Assembly (NCBI GenBank): GCA_900541395.1
Contig: UQJT01000009.1
Coordinates: 23,650 to 87,649, forward strand
DNA length: 64,000 nt
Origin: an uncultured Desulfovibrio sp.
Lineage (GTDB): Bacteria > Desulfobacterota > Desulfovibrionia > Desulfovibrionales > Desulfovibrionaceae
Direction of reading: 5' to 3'
In this document: piece by piece, positions 9,216 to 17,112 of the stretch
Layout of the letters: every line of letters starts with the position of its first letter
How positions within the stretch are numbered: the first letter of the stretch is position 1
Notes under the pieces: model-generated
Told to the model about the DNA's origin: nothing
The model's input: only the letters and a program-made list of their open reading frames with translations
Databases searched by the model: none
Translations under genes and position numbers: made by a program

Positions 9216-9398
9216 TTCCGGCAGCGGGGCGGCAACATGCGTTGCCGCAAAGGCAGCCCGTGTTCCCCCCCCCGGCAGGGGCAGCATGTATCCACGGCCG
9301 GCACGCTTGCGCCTTTGGACGGCGAAGCCGCGCGAAGGCTCCGCCCCGCGCGACATTGCTTCCGCTCCTCGCCCCTCCATGCCGCATTGCCATGCGGC

Positions 9399-9447
9399 GG
9401 GGCTCGTCGCTCAAAGCTCGCCGCGCTCGCGCCTCCGGCTGTCGAGG
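9399..9447 (+). repeat. R2 intergenic repeat copy (within gene-free 9216-9499)
   Basis: The stretch 9216-9499 has no credible gene. It is GC-rich, includes a run of ten C near 9267, and ends with an R2-type motif (GCTCGTCGCTCAAAGCTCGC, then CGCGCCTCCGGC) also seen near 28290, 33430, 41390, 41710 and 45260. The function is unknown. Confidence 0.5.
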
Positions 9448-9499
9448 TTGTTTCCAACACAACGCTACAGCCAGTAACCACCTCAAAAAGGAGAATATC

Positions 9500-10468
9500 A
9501 TGTCCTCTCTGACCAGACTCATGGCTTCCGCGCTGCTCATGCTCGGTCTTGCCCTGCCCTCCGCCCCGGCGGCCAGGGCCGGAACCTACCCCGACCGCCC
9601 CGTCACCGTGGTTCTGCCCTTTGGGGCAGGGTCCGGCGCGGATCGCATCATTCGGGTCATGCTCCCCAGAATGGAAGAACTGCTGGGGCAGAAAATCATT
9701 CTGGACTACAAGACCGGCGGCGGAGCCGTGGTGGGCAGCAATTATTTCATGACCACCAAACCGGACGGCTACACTCTGCTGTTCTATAACCAGCCGCACA
9801 TCACCATGCAGTCGACCTTCCAGAAGACCGCCTATAACAACGACAACCTCGTGCCCGTCTTCGGGGCGACCTGGCGTCCGGACTCGCTCAATGTCCTTGC
9901 CGACGGCCCCTTCAAGACGCTGGACGATCTCGTCGCCTACGCCAGGGAGAATCCCGGCAAGCTCACCGTGGGCACTACCGGCTCGCTTTCCAGCAATCAT
10001 CTCTCCTTTGCGCTCTTTTCCAAGCTCACCGGCCTTCAGATGACCCGTGTGCCCTTCAACAGCGCGGGCAAGATGAACGCCGCCCTGCTCGGCGGGCAGA
10101 TCGACGCCACCTTCAACAACCTGCAATGGCTGACCATGTATCCCGGCAAGCTGCGCGTGCTGGCCACCGCATCCACAGAGCGCCTGCTGCCCGACATTCC
10201 CACGTTCACCGAGCTGGGCTATCCGGAAATGGTGGATATTTCGGCTGTCAATATTCTCTACGCCCGCAAGGGGACGCCTGAGGAAATCGTGGAAAGGCTG
10301 CGCGCCGTGTTTACTCCGCTGCTCACCGACGAGAATATCAAGGCCGAATTCATCAAGCTGGATATCGGCTACGGCATGTTCGACCACAAGCAGGTTCAGG
10401 AACTTACGGAGCTCGCCGAGAAGCAGACCGAACAGGCAGGCGGGTATATCAAGGCATCCATGCAGTAG
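9500..10468 (+). CDS. Tripartite tricarboxylate transporter substrate-binding protein (TctC/Bug family)
   Basis: A 322-residue periplasmic binding protein. A signal peptide (residues 1 to about 27, MSSLTRLMASALLML then an Ala-rich c-region ending ARA) precedes the Bug fold, with YPDRPVTVVLPFGAGSGAD and the loop containing KPDGYTLL that is typical of the family. It should bind an organic anion and deliver it to the TctAB channel encoded 93 bp downstream. The ATG at 9500 follows AAAAAGGAG. Binding proteins of this family take citrate, other carboxylates or aromatic acids; the ligand cannot be read from sequence. Confidence 0.92.
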   Translation: MSSLTRLMASALLMLGLALPSAPAARAGTYPDRPVTVVLPFGAGSGADRIIRVMLPRMEELLGQKIILDYKTGGGAVVGSNYFMTTKPDGYTLLFYNQPHITMQSTFQKTAYNNDNLVPVFGATWRPDSLNVLADGPFKTLDDLVAYARENPGKLTVGTTGSLSSNHLSFALFSKLTGLQMTRVPFNSAGKMNAALLGGQIDATFNNLQWLTMYPGKLRVLATASTERLLPDIPTFTELGYPEMVDISAVNILYARKGTPEEIVERLRAVFTPLLTDENIKAEFIKLDIGYGMFDHKQVQELTELAEKQTEQAGGYIKASMQ

Positions 10469-10561
10469 CTCCCCGGCGGCGGAAGGTTCCATCCTTTCGC
10501 CGCATTTCGGAACGATTCACCATAAAAGGAAACAGGCAAAAAAGCTCCGGAGGATTCCCCC

Positions 10562-12598
10562 ATGCTGGACATGGTACTGCAGGGCATGTTGGGCGTATTG
10601 CAGCCCATCAATATCCTGACGCTCATACTCACGGTCAGCCTCGGCATCGTCATCGGGGCGCTGCCCGGATTCGGCGCCGCTACCGGGTTGATTCTCGTGC
10701 TTCCCCTGACCTACAACCTCGATCCCGGCACCGCCTTTGTGGCCCTGTGCGGCGTCTACGTGGGCGCGGAATACGGCGGTTCCATTTCATCCATCCTGCT
10801 GAACACCCCGGGAACGGGCGGAGCGGTAGTCACCTGTTTTGACGGTTTCCCTCTGGCCCAGCAGGGCAAGGCCCGGGAAGCCCTGTTCACCTCCAATATC
10901 GCCAGCTTTTCCGGCGGCATCGTCTCCGGGCTGGTCATGCTGTTCTGCATGCCCATCCTCGGCGGAGCGGTGCTGCATTTCGGCGCGGGGGAAATCCTTG
11001 TTCTGGCCGTCATCGGTCTTCTGCTGGTCGGCTCCATCAGCGCGGGCGATCCGCTCAAGGGCGTGGGGTCGGCCGCTCTCGGCGTGTTCATGACCTGTAT
11101 CGGCGCGGATGCCTTCATGGGCAACCCGCGCTTCGACTTCGACATCCCCATCCTTATCGGCGGCATCCCCTTCATTCCCGTCATGCTTGGGGTGTTCTCC
11201 GTTCCTCATCTGCTGCGCCTCGCGCTGGGGTGGCAGGGCGGCGTACAGGCCATCTCCATGCAAAACATGAGCATGCGCGAAAACGCCCGTATTTTCCTTG
11301 ATGTCTTCCGTGACATGTTTGCCCGCATGAAAATCCTGCTCCTCCGCTCCGGTCTGTTCGGCGTGCTTATCGGCATCGTGCCCGGGGTGGGCGGTTCCGT
11401 GGCTACCATGGTGGCCTACAGTTCCGCCAAGCGCGCCTCAAAACATCCGGAGATGTTCGGCAAGGGAGCACAGGAAGGCGTCGCCGCGCCGGAAGCAAGC
11501 AACAACGGCCTGGTTGGGGGGTCGCTCATTCCCGTGCTGGCGCTGGGCATACCCGGTTCGCCCGCGGCCGCGATCTTCATGGGAGCCATCTTTCTGCACG
11601 GCATGACCCCCGGCCCCAACTTCCTTGTTTCCCAGGGAAATCTCGTCTATCTGCTGATCATGGCCGTATTCATGGCCGCCGTGGTCCAGCTTCTGCTCGG
11701 CTTCCTCACCATCGGCTCCTTTGCCAATATCCTGAAGGTGCCGCCCTATCTGCTCTTCCCTTCCCTGCTGGTCATCTGCTGCATCGGCGCCTATGTGGTG
11801 CGCGGCCTGGAATTCGACATGTGGCTTTTCTCCGGTTTCGGGCTTGCCGCCTTTTTCCTGGTACGTCTGGGCTTCAACCCCGGCGCCTTCATCCTCGGCA
11901 TGATCCTCGGCGGCATCACGGAAGGCTCGCTGCTGGAAACCCTGACCCTGGCCCGCGCCCAGGGCGGTCTTCTGACCTATTTCATGGGCCGTACCATCGC
12001 TCTGATCATCATCGGCATGGTCGTTATCTACTTTGCATGGCGTCTGTTCTCCGTATGGCGGACGCATGAACCGCGCTCCGCGGCGGAAGCCTCCGCACGC
12101 GCGGAAACGCGGGAAGTCGGCCCGTGGTCCGGATTGCGCGGCTATGACGCCGCCTACAGCGTGCTGCTGCTCGGCATATGCGCATGGCTGTACAGCATGC
12201 TCGACGAGCTCGCTCCCTCCACCGCGCTCTTCCCGCGCATCGTTCTGACTGTCCTCATGCTCAGCATGGGCGCCCTGCTTGCCAAGACCGTCTTCTTCGG
12301 CAGGCTCTATGCGAACAAAACGGAATCCCCCTTCAGCGGAACCCGCTGGACGGCGCTCTCCGGCGTGCTGATTGTCTGGGGGCTGTACCTGTGGGGAGTC
12401 GGCGTACTCGGTTTCTACGTCTCATCCTTCCTGATGGTGCTGGTTCTGACCGTCATGCTCCGGGCCGCGGCGGGAGAAGTCGGCTCCCCGCGCTCTCTCC
12501 TTGCCTGTCTGGTATTCAGCGTCATTTACGGCATCGCAGCCTATATCGTATTCAAAATCTTTTTCGGCATCGTCACGCCCACAGGACTGATCGGCTGA
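10562..12598 (+). CDS. Tripartite tricarboxylate transporter, fused TctA-TctB membrane protein
   Basis: A 678-residue protein. The first about 500 residues are TctA, with the family hallmark GALPGFGAATG near residue 30 and a mirrored internal repeat (GIVPGVGGSVA near 270), giving roughly 10-12 membrane segments. A hydrophilic linker (about 500-530) leads to four further membrane helices (about 535-678) that match the small subunit TctB, usually a separate gene. With TctC upstream the transporter is complete in two genes. It would use the ion gradient to import the TctC ligand, and it is followed 87 bp later by an OYE-family gene, tying transport to that enzyme. Confidence 0.88.
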   Translation: MLDMVLQGMLGVLQPINILTLILTVSLGIVIGALPGFGAATGLILVLPLTYNLDPGTAFVALCGVYVGAEYGGSISSILLNTPGTGGAVVTCFDGFPLAQQGKAREALFTSNIASFSGGIVSGLVMLFCMPILGGAVLHFGAGEILVLAVIGLLLVGSISAGDPLKGVGSAALGVFMTCIGADAFMGNPRFDFDIPILIGGIPFIPVMLGVFSVPHLLRLALGWQGGVQAISMQNMSMRENARIFLDVFRDMFARMKILLLRSGLFGVLIGIVPGVGGSVATMVAYSSAKRASKHPEMFGKGAQEGVAAPEASNNGLVGGSLIPVLALGIPGSPAAAIFMGAIFLHGMTPGPNFLVSQGNLVYLLIMAVFMAAVVQLLLGFLTIGSFANILKVPPYLLFPSLLVICCIGAYVVRGLEFDMWLFSGFGLAAFFLVRLGFNPGAFILGMILGGITEGSLLETLTLARAQGGLLTYFMGRTIALIIIGMVVIYFAWRLFSVWRTHEPRSAAEASARAETREVGPWSGLRGYDAAYSVLLLGICAWLYSMLDELAPSTALFPRIVLTVLMLSMGALLAKTVFFGRLYANKTESPFSGTRWTALSGVLIVWGLYLWGVGVLGFYVSSFLMVLVLTVMLRAAAGEVGSPRSLLACLVFSVIYGIAAYIVFKIFFGIVTPTGLIG

Positions 12599-12685
12599 GG
12601 AAGACCTCGCTCCCGCGCCTGTGCCCCGGCCGCCGCATCCGCGCGACCGGGGCGTTTCCGCCCACGATCCTCGACGGAGAAGCTC

Positions 12686-14608
12686 ATGACTTTCAAGCAT
12701 CTTTTCACTCCCGGCAAAATCGGTTCTCTGGAAATCCCCAATCGCTTCGTTCAGGGTTCCGTGCAGACGCGCTGCGCGGACAGCGAAGGCTTTGTCAAAC
12801 AGGAACTCGTCGATTACCATGCCGCCCGCAGTCATGAGGGCAAGGGGCCGGGACTGGTCATCGCCCAGCAGACCTTCGCCTGGCCCGCCGTCAAACTGGC
12901 GCAGGGACTGGCCCTGTGGGACGACAAATACATTGAAAAACTTGCCGCTCTGGCTTCGGCCATCAAAAAGGGAGGCTCCAGAGCCGTGCTTCAGCTCGGA
13001 GGTTCCGGCTCCCGTCTGGCAGGCATAGAAATGGCCCCCTCCCCCGTGATCGGATCATGGAACATGAAACGCCCGCGCGAAATCAGCCGCGAGGAAATGA
13101 TGCACTACCTCAGGTGCTATGCCGAAGCCGGACGCCGCCTGTACGAGGCCGGATTTGAGGGCTTTTCTCTTCATGGAAGGGCCGGAAAATATATAGCGCA
13201 GTTTCTTTCCCCGTGGAGCAACCGCCGGACGGACGAATTCGGCGGCAGTCCGGAAAACAGGGTACGGTATCCGCTCATGATCGTGGACGCCATACGGGAA
13301 AGAACCCGATCCGACTTCCCCGTAATCATGGGGACATTCAGCCGTGAAGGCATTGAGGGCGGATTGTCCCTTGAAGAAGGCATCGAACAGATATCCATCA
13401 TGGCCGAACGCGGCGTGGACGCCTTCCTGCTGGCGTCCGGCGGGCAGGAAAGTCTGTATCTGGAGTGCCCGCCCTATCCGCTGCCCGATATTCCCGGACT
13501 GGACGACATCACCGCGGTGAAGAGAGCGCTGCCGCATGTCGCCGTCATTGCCAATGGCGGCATCCACGACCCGATGGACGCGGAAAAGATTCTCGCGGAA
13601 GGCAGGGCGGATTTCATCGGGATCACGCGCCCGCTGCTGGCTGATCCAGACTACGTGGACAAGGTGCGGCGCAATGATCTGAAAAGCCTGCGCCGATGCC
13701 TGCGCTGCAACAACTGCCAGACATGGGCCGGCCGTCCGCATCTGGCCGGGCGCGGCATGTGCTGCACGGTGAACCCTGCACTGACTGTCGAGCGGGCGAT
13801 GGAAATCCGCCCCGCCGGACAGCGCAAAACCGTCACCATCGTGGGCGGCGGACTGGCGGGCATGTCTGCGGCCGCCACGCTGGGCGAACGCGGGCACAGA
13901 GTCATTCTGCACGAAATGACGACGGAACTGGGCGGACAGTGGCTGGCGGCTTCCGCCGGGGAGGACAAGCGCCACTTCCGCACCTTCATCCCTTATCTGA
14001 AAAAACGCATGGCCGACGCCGGAGTTGAAGTGCATCTTGCGTCCAACCCGGACAAAAGCGCCGTTCTTGCGGACACGCCCGACGCCGTGGTGCTTGCCAC
14101 CGGCGCGCGGCCCCGGCCTCTGCGCGGAGCGGAAATCCTGCCGGACACAAAGGTACGGAGTCTCTTCGCCATCGATGTGCTGCGCGGAAGCCCCGTGCCC
14201 GGCAAAAAGGCCGTGGTTCTCGGCGGACGGTATATCGGCATTGAAACGGCCCTGCTGCTGGCGGAAAGAGGCCACGATGTCTCGCTGGTGGACATGACCG
14301 AAATCGGCAGGGGATTAATCATCCGCATCAAGCAGGTGCTGTTCCGCAGGCTGGGCGCTTCGGGCATCCGTCTGTTCCCGAATTCCTCGCTGTTCCGCGT
14401 CACGTCGCGCCAGGTGGAAGTGGCGCATGGAAACGCCGTGCTTCCGCTGGATGCCGACGCCCTGATTCTGGCCATCGGTACGGAACCGGTCCGCACCTTG
14501 CAGGACAAGGATTTCGGCGTACCCGTCTACCGTATCGGAGACTGCGATCATATCGGAGACGCCAGAGAGGCCGTCGCCCAGGGGGCGGAACTGGGCGTGC
14601 GGCTGTAG
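12686..14608 (+). CDS. Second OYE-family Fe-S flavoenzyme (FadH/BaiCD-like), altered active site
   Basis: A 640-residue paralogue of the enzyme at 6956 with the same architecture: OYE barrel, a CLRCNNC Fe-S motif plus a later Cys (GMCCTVNP), then FAD and NAD(P)H Rossmann folds (IVGGGLAGMSAA; VLGGRYIGIETA). The barrel motif reads LHGRAGKY where the first paralogue has IHAAHGKL, so only one of the two substrate-binding His remains (His163; Ala166 replaces the second). The N-terminal FMN loop also differs (FVQGSVQTR against LVFAPIAAR). It probably acts on a different intermediate, or catalyses a different step, of the same pathway. The ATG at 12686 follows GACGGAGAAGC. Confidence 0.88.
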   Translation: MTFKHLFTPGKIGSLEIPNRFVQGSVQTRCADSEGFVKQELVDYHAARSHEGKGPGLVIAQQTFAWPAVKLAQGLALWDDKYIEKLAALASAIKKGGSRAVLQLGGSGSRLAGIEMAPSPVIGSWNMKRPREISREEMMHYLRCYAEAGRRLYEAGFEGFSLHGRAGKYIAQFLSPWSNRRTDEFGGSPENRVRYPLMIVDAIRERTRSDFPVIMGTFSREGIEGGLSLEEGIEQISIMAERGVDAFLLASGGQESLYLECPPYPLPDIPGLDDITAVKRALPHVAVIANGGIHDPMDAEKILAEGRADFIGITRPLLADPDYVDKVRRNDLKSLRRCLRCNNCQTWAGRPHLAGRGMCCTVNPALTVERAMEIRPAGQRKTVTIVGGGLAGMSAAATLGERGHRVILHEMTTELGGQWLAASAGEDKRHFRTFIPYLKKRMADAGVEVHLASNPDKSAVLADTPDAVVLATGARPRPLRGAEILPDTKVRSLFAIDVLRGSPVPGKKAVVLGGRYIGIETALLLAERGHDVSLVDMTEIGRGLIIRIKQVLFRRLGASGIRLFPNSSLFRVTSRQVEVAHGNAVLPLDADALILAIGTEPVRTLQDKDFGVPVYRIGDCDHIGDAREAVAQGAELGVRL

Positions 14609-14699
14609 GCGGGCGCTTTCAGTCCCCCCCCATGCTCTCGACGTCAAACGGACTGCGGCGCGGTCGGAAGGTCACCGGTTCCGGACGCGCCCATGTCAT

Positions 14700-14746
14700 C
14701 CGGCGGCCGCCGGAGCGATTGCCGTGTTCAACGGCAAACCGCTCTA
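14700..14746 (-). repeat. R1 hairpin element, short copy, 3' of the GIY-YIG gene
   Basis: On the minus strand it begins TAGAGCGGTTTGCCGTTGAA and ends with the palindrome CCGGCGGCCGCCGG (14700-14713). TTGCCGT/ACGGCAA (14719-14725/14731-14737) and GAGCG/CGCTC form a stem-loop. It matches the head of the longer copies near 28.3 and 63.6 kb. The TAG stop of the adjacent gene (14744-14746) is its first triplet. It sits between convergent genes and may terminate transcription. Confidence 0.7.
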
Positions 14747-15025
14747 GGCCTGGTTCTCGGGCCCGAGCTCCCGCGCCGCCGCCAGCAGCCGTTCCATTTT
14801 GACGGAGCGCGGCGCTTTCTTGATTGTTTCTTCCAGGCGAAGGGCGGACGATTTGTCCGCTTGCTTCACGCAGGCGGCCAGACGCACGGGCCGCCGCGAA
14901 CGGGTGTACTTGGCCCCGCCCGGCCTCAAGCCGTTGTGGGCGTCCACCCGGCGTTCCGGATTGGTGGTCACTCCGCAATACAGGCTGCCGTCGCCGCATT
15001 CCACCAGATACACGTACCAGCTCAC
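14744..15025 (-). CDS. GIY-YIG nuclease-like protein (UPF0213 family)
   Basis: A 93-residue single-domain protein with the GIY-YIG core: WYVYLVECGDGSLYCGVT (the two strand motifs), an Arg at RRVDAHN and Glu65 in RLEETIKK. The family is widespread, small and largely uncharacterised; it resembles the nuclease domain of UvrC and SLX1. GTG start at 15025 overlaps the stop of the upstream alpha/beta hydrolase gene (GTGA), so the two are translationally coupled. Confidence 0.88.
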   Translation of the reverse strand: MSWYVYLVECGDGSLYCGVTTNPERRVDAHNGLRPGGAKYTRSRRPVRLAACVKQADKSSALRLEETIKKAPRSVKMERLLAAARELGPENQA

Positions 15026-16011
15026 GCCGCGCTCCCCCGTGGCCGCCCCGGTTTGCCCGCGCCCAGCAGGTCGGCCGCCAGTCGGGCCATAAGCGTTCGG
15101 AAGGCCGGATCGTAGCCGAAGGGAACGCCGCAGTGGGCGACGCCGGGCATTTCAATCAGGTAGCATTCGCCGCCCTGGGCTCGCAGAGCCGAGGCCAGAG
15201 CGAACGAGTCGTCGAACAGCGGGTCCAGCGCGGCCGCGAACAGGCAGACGGGCGGCAGTCCGCGCAGATCGGCCAGGACGGGAGAAACCAGGGGGTGAAA
15301 GCGGTCCTCCGGACGGTTCAGATACAGGGCGAGATTGCGTTCCAGCGCCCGGCCGCCCAGGCCGAACACGGGTTCGGCGAAACGCCGGGCCGAATCCGTG
15401 TCGCCCGGCGTGAACGAACCGCACACCGGCATCAGGGCGGCGGGGAGGGCGTGCCCCTCGTCGCGCAGAAGCAGGGCCGCGGCCATGATGAGGTTGGCCC
15501 CGGCCGAGGCGCCGGTGAACAGTATCCGGCCGGGGTCCACGCCGATATCCGCCGCGTGGGCGAACAGCCAGCGGGCGGCCCGGGCCACGTCGTGCGGGGC
15601 GGTGGGGAATGGGTGTTCCGGGGCCAGCCGGTATTCCACGGACGCCACGCGCAGCCCCGTGTCGGCGGCCAGGCGCATGGCGTCGCGCTGAAAGGCCGCC
15701 ACGCTGCCCTGGGTGAATCCTCCGCCGTGCACCTCCATGATCAGGGCCCCGCGGTCCGTGCAGCGCGCGGGCTCGAACAGGCGGATCAGCCCCCGCCAAC
15801 CGTCTTCGCGGTCGGATTCGGGCACGGACGCAAACAGGTCGGTCACGGAGCGCATGGGCGGCAGAGCCGAGGAGGGGATTTGCCGGGCCAGAGCTTCCAG
15901 TCCCGCTCGCGCGGCGGGCAAATCGGCCGGGTCGTCCACCGGGCCGCCGGGCACACGGAGGCGGAGGAAGGTCAGGGCTTGTTTCAGACGGGCGGGGATG
16001 AAGGGTTGCAT
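15022..16011 (-). CDS. Alpha/beta hydrolase, hormone-sensitive-lipase (HGGG) family esterase
   Basis: A 329-residue esterase/lipase-like protein. The oxyanion-hole motif HGGGF lies near residue 94, the nucleophile elbow GASAG near 165, a catalytic Asp is likely in AALDPLFDD and the His in GVAHCG near the C-terminus. It hydrolyses a short-chain ester or amide; the substrate is unknown. No signal peptide is seen. GGAGG precedes the ATG at 16011. Its stop overlaps the GIY-YIG start by 4 bp. Confidence 0.87.
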   Translation of the reverse strand: MQPFIPARLKQALTFLRLRVPGGPVDDPADLPAARAGLEALARQIPSSALPPMRSVTDLFASVPESDREDGWRGLIRLFEPARCTDRGALIMEVHGGGFTQGSVAAFQRDAMRLAADTGLRVASVEYRLAPEHPFPTAPHDVARAARWLFAHAADIGVDPGRILFTGASAGANLIMAAALLLRDEGHALPAALMPVCGSFTPGDTDSARRFAEPVFGLGGRALERNLALYLNRPEDRFHPLVSPVLADLRGLPPVCLFAAALDPLFDDSFALASALRAQGGECYLIEMPGVAHCGVPFGYDPAFRTLMARLAADLLGAGKPGRPRGSAA

Positions 16012-16177
16012 GGACGCCTCCGGAAAGGGCCATGCTAGCCGGGGCGGGACACGGGCGCAAGGGGACGGCGCGACCGGCCCGCGGATGGTGTTGTCTTGCG
16101 GCTTTGGGGGAGGGAAAAGAGGGGACGGGAAGGAATGTCCGGCGGACGCCCGTCCCCTCGGATGCGGCGGCCCCGCG

Positions 16178-16600
16178 TTACTCGCGCGGAGCTTCCCGTT
16201 TGATGAATATTCCGTATCCGATGCCGGCGGCCGCGATGGCCAGGCAGGCGTTGAGAATGATGTTCAGCGCGGCCGACATGACGCTGCCCGAGGCATACAG
16301 ATGGAACGTATCGATGGAAAAGGTGGTGAAGCCGCCCAGAAAGCCGGTGCCGAGCAGGTTGTAAAGCAGGGTGTGGGGGCTGCCGCTGCGCTTGATTGCG
16401 CCCTGAAGCAATCCCATGAGGAACCCGCCCGCCACGTTGATGACGAGGATGCCCAGAGGAAAAGGGCCCCGGATCATGTCCATGATGGCGATATTGCCGC
16501 CGAAGCGGCACAACGCCCCCGCCGCGCCGCCGATCAGCACGGCCGCGGCGTTGATTCCGGTTCCCGGCGTCCGGGCGACGGAGGAAGGTGTCTGCGTCAT
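16178..16600 (-). CDS. crcB: CrcB/Fluc fluoride channel subunit
   Basis: A 140-residue protein with four membrane helices. Family signatures are GGAAGALCRF, INVAGGFLMG, LGTGFLGGFTTFSIDTF and the Gly-rich last helix. CrcB proteins form dual-topology dimers that export fluoride. The start at 16600 (MTQTPSSV) is taken because homology begins soon after and a weak AGG lies upstream. A second crcB gene is immediately upstream at 16654-17028, so the channel may be a heterodimer, as known where crcB genes are paired. Confidence 0.92.
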   Translation of the reverse strand: MTQTPSSVARTPGTGINAAAVLIGGAAGALCRFGGNIAIMDMIRGPFPLGILVINVAGGFLMGLLQGAIKRSGSPHTLLYNLLGTGFLGGFTTFSIDTFHLYASGSVMSAALNIILNACLAIAAAGIGYGIFIKREAPRE

Positions 16601-16629
16601 GATGATGTACCTGCGTTGGTTGTGGGATG

Positions 16630-16655
16630 AGAGCGTTTCGCCGTTGAAACGCTCT
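16630..16655 (-). terminator. R1-related minimal hairpin at the end of the upstream crcB
   Basis: AGAGCGTTTC (16630-16639) and GAAACGCTCT (16646-16655) form a perfect 10-bp stem with loop GCCGTT. Its outer end contains the TAG stop of the upstream crcB gene, as at 14.7 kb. It looks like a minimal member of the R1 family and could slow or stop transcription between the two crcB genes. Confidence 0.55.
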
Positions 16656-17028
16656 AGGCGATCAGGCGGTAGCCGAGGGTCACGCCCATCAGACACAGCA
16701 CCAGGCTGACCACAAGATTGATCACGCCTTTGGATATTTCGCCGTTGTACATGGCTTTGAAGGTATCCATGGAAAAGGTCGAGAAGGTGGTCAGAGCGCC
16801 CAGAAAACCCTCGGCGATAAGGTCGTGCCAGGGTACGGCCGCCAGGTAGCCCTTGGCGAGAGCCGCCGCCGTCAGGCCCATGATGAAGCAGCCCAGGACG
16901 TTGGCGATCAGGGTGCCGTAAGGAAAGCGTTTGCCCAGCCCGGCCGTGGCCCATCGGCCTATTGCATAGCGGCAGTATGCGCCCGCGGCTCCCCCCACGG
17001 CCACCGCCAAAATGCTTATTCCGTTCAT
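16654..17028 (-). CDS. crcB: CrcB/Fluc fluoride channel subunit (paired copy)
   Basis: A 124-residue, four-helix protein with GGAAGAYCRYAIG, ANVLGCFIMG and LGALTTFSTFSMDT, the last being the Phe/Ser-rich pore motif of Fluc channels. AGGAGAACGGT precedes the ATG at 17028. Fluoride export is the family function. No fluoride riboswitch fold was recognised in the upstream 85 bp, which instead holds two GC-rich hairpins after amt. Confidence 0.92.
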   Translation of the reverse strand: MNGISILAVAVGGAAGAYCRYAIGRWATAGLGKRFPYGTLIANVLGCFIMGLTAAALAKGYLAAVPWHDLIAEGFLGALTTFSTFSMDTFKAMYNGEISKGVINLVVSLVLCLMGVTLGYRLIA

Positions 17029-17047
17029 ACCGTTCTCCTGTGGAAAC

Positions 17048-17100
17048 GGAGCCCGGGACGCGCCCGGGCTCCGGCACGGAGGAGACGCGCGGGCGTCTCC
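17048..17100 (-). terminator. Two GC-rich hairpins between amt and crcB
   Basis: GGAGCCCGGG/CCCGGGCTCC (17048-17057/17063-17072, loop 5) and GGAGACGC/GCGTCTCC (17081-17088/17093-17100) are both perfect. They follow the amt stop (17113) on the minus strand. Neither has a long T-run, so partial termination or mRNA end protection is as likely as full termination. Confidence 0.55.
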
Positions 17101-17112
17101 CCGTCAAGGGCG

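Noticed and set aside
17029..17112. Fluoride riboswitch before crcB
   Set aside because: The sequence forms simple GC hairpins and I could not find the conserved pseudoknot pattern.
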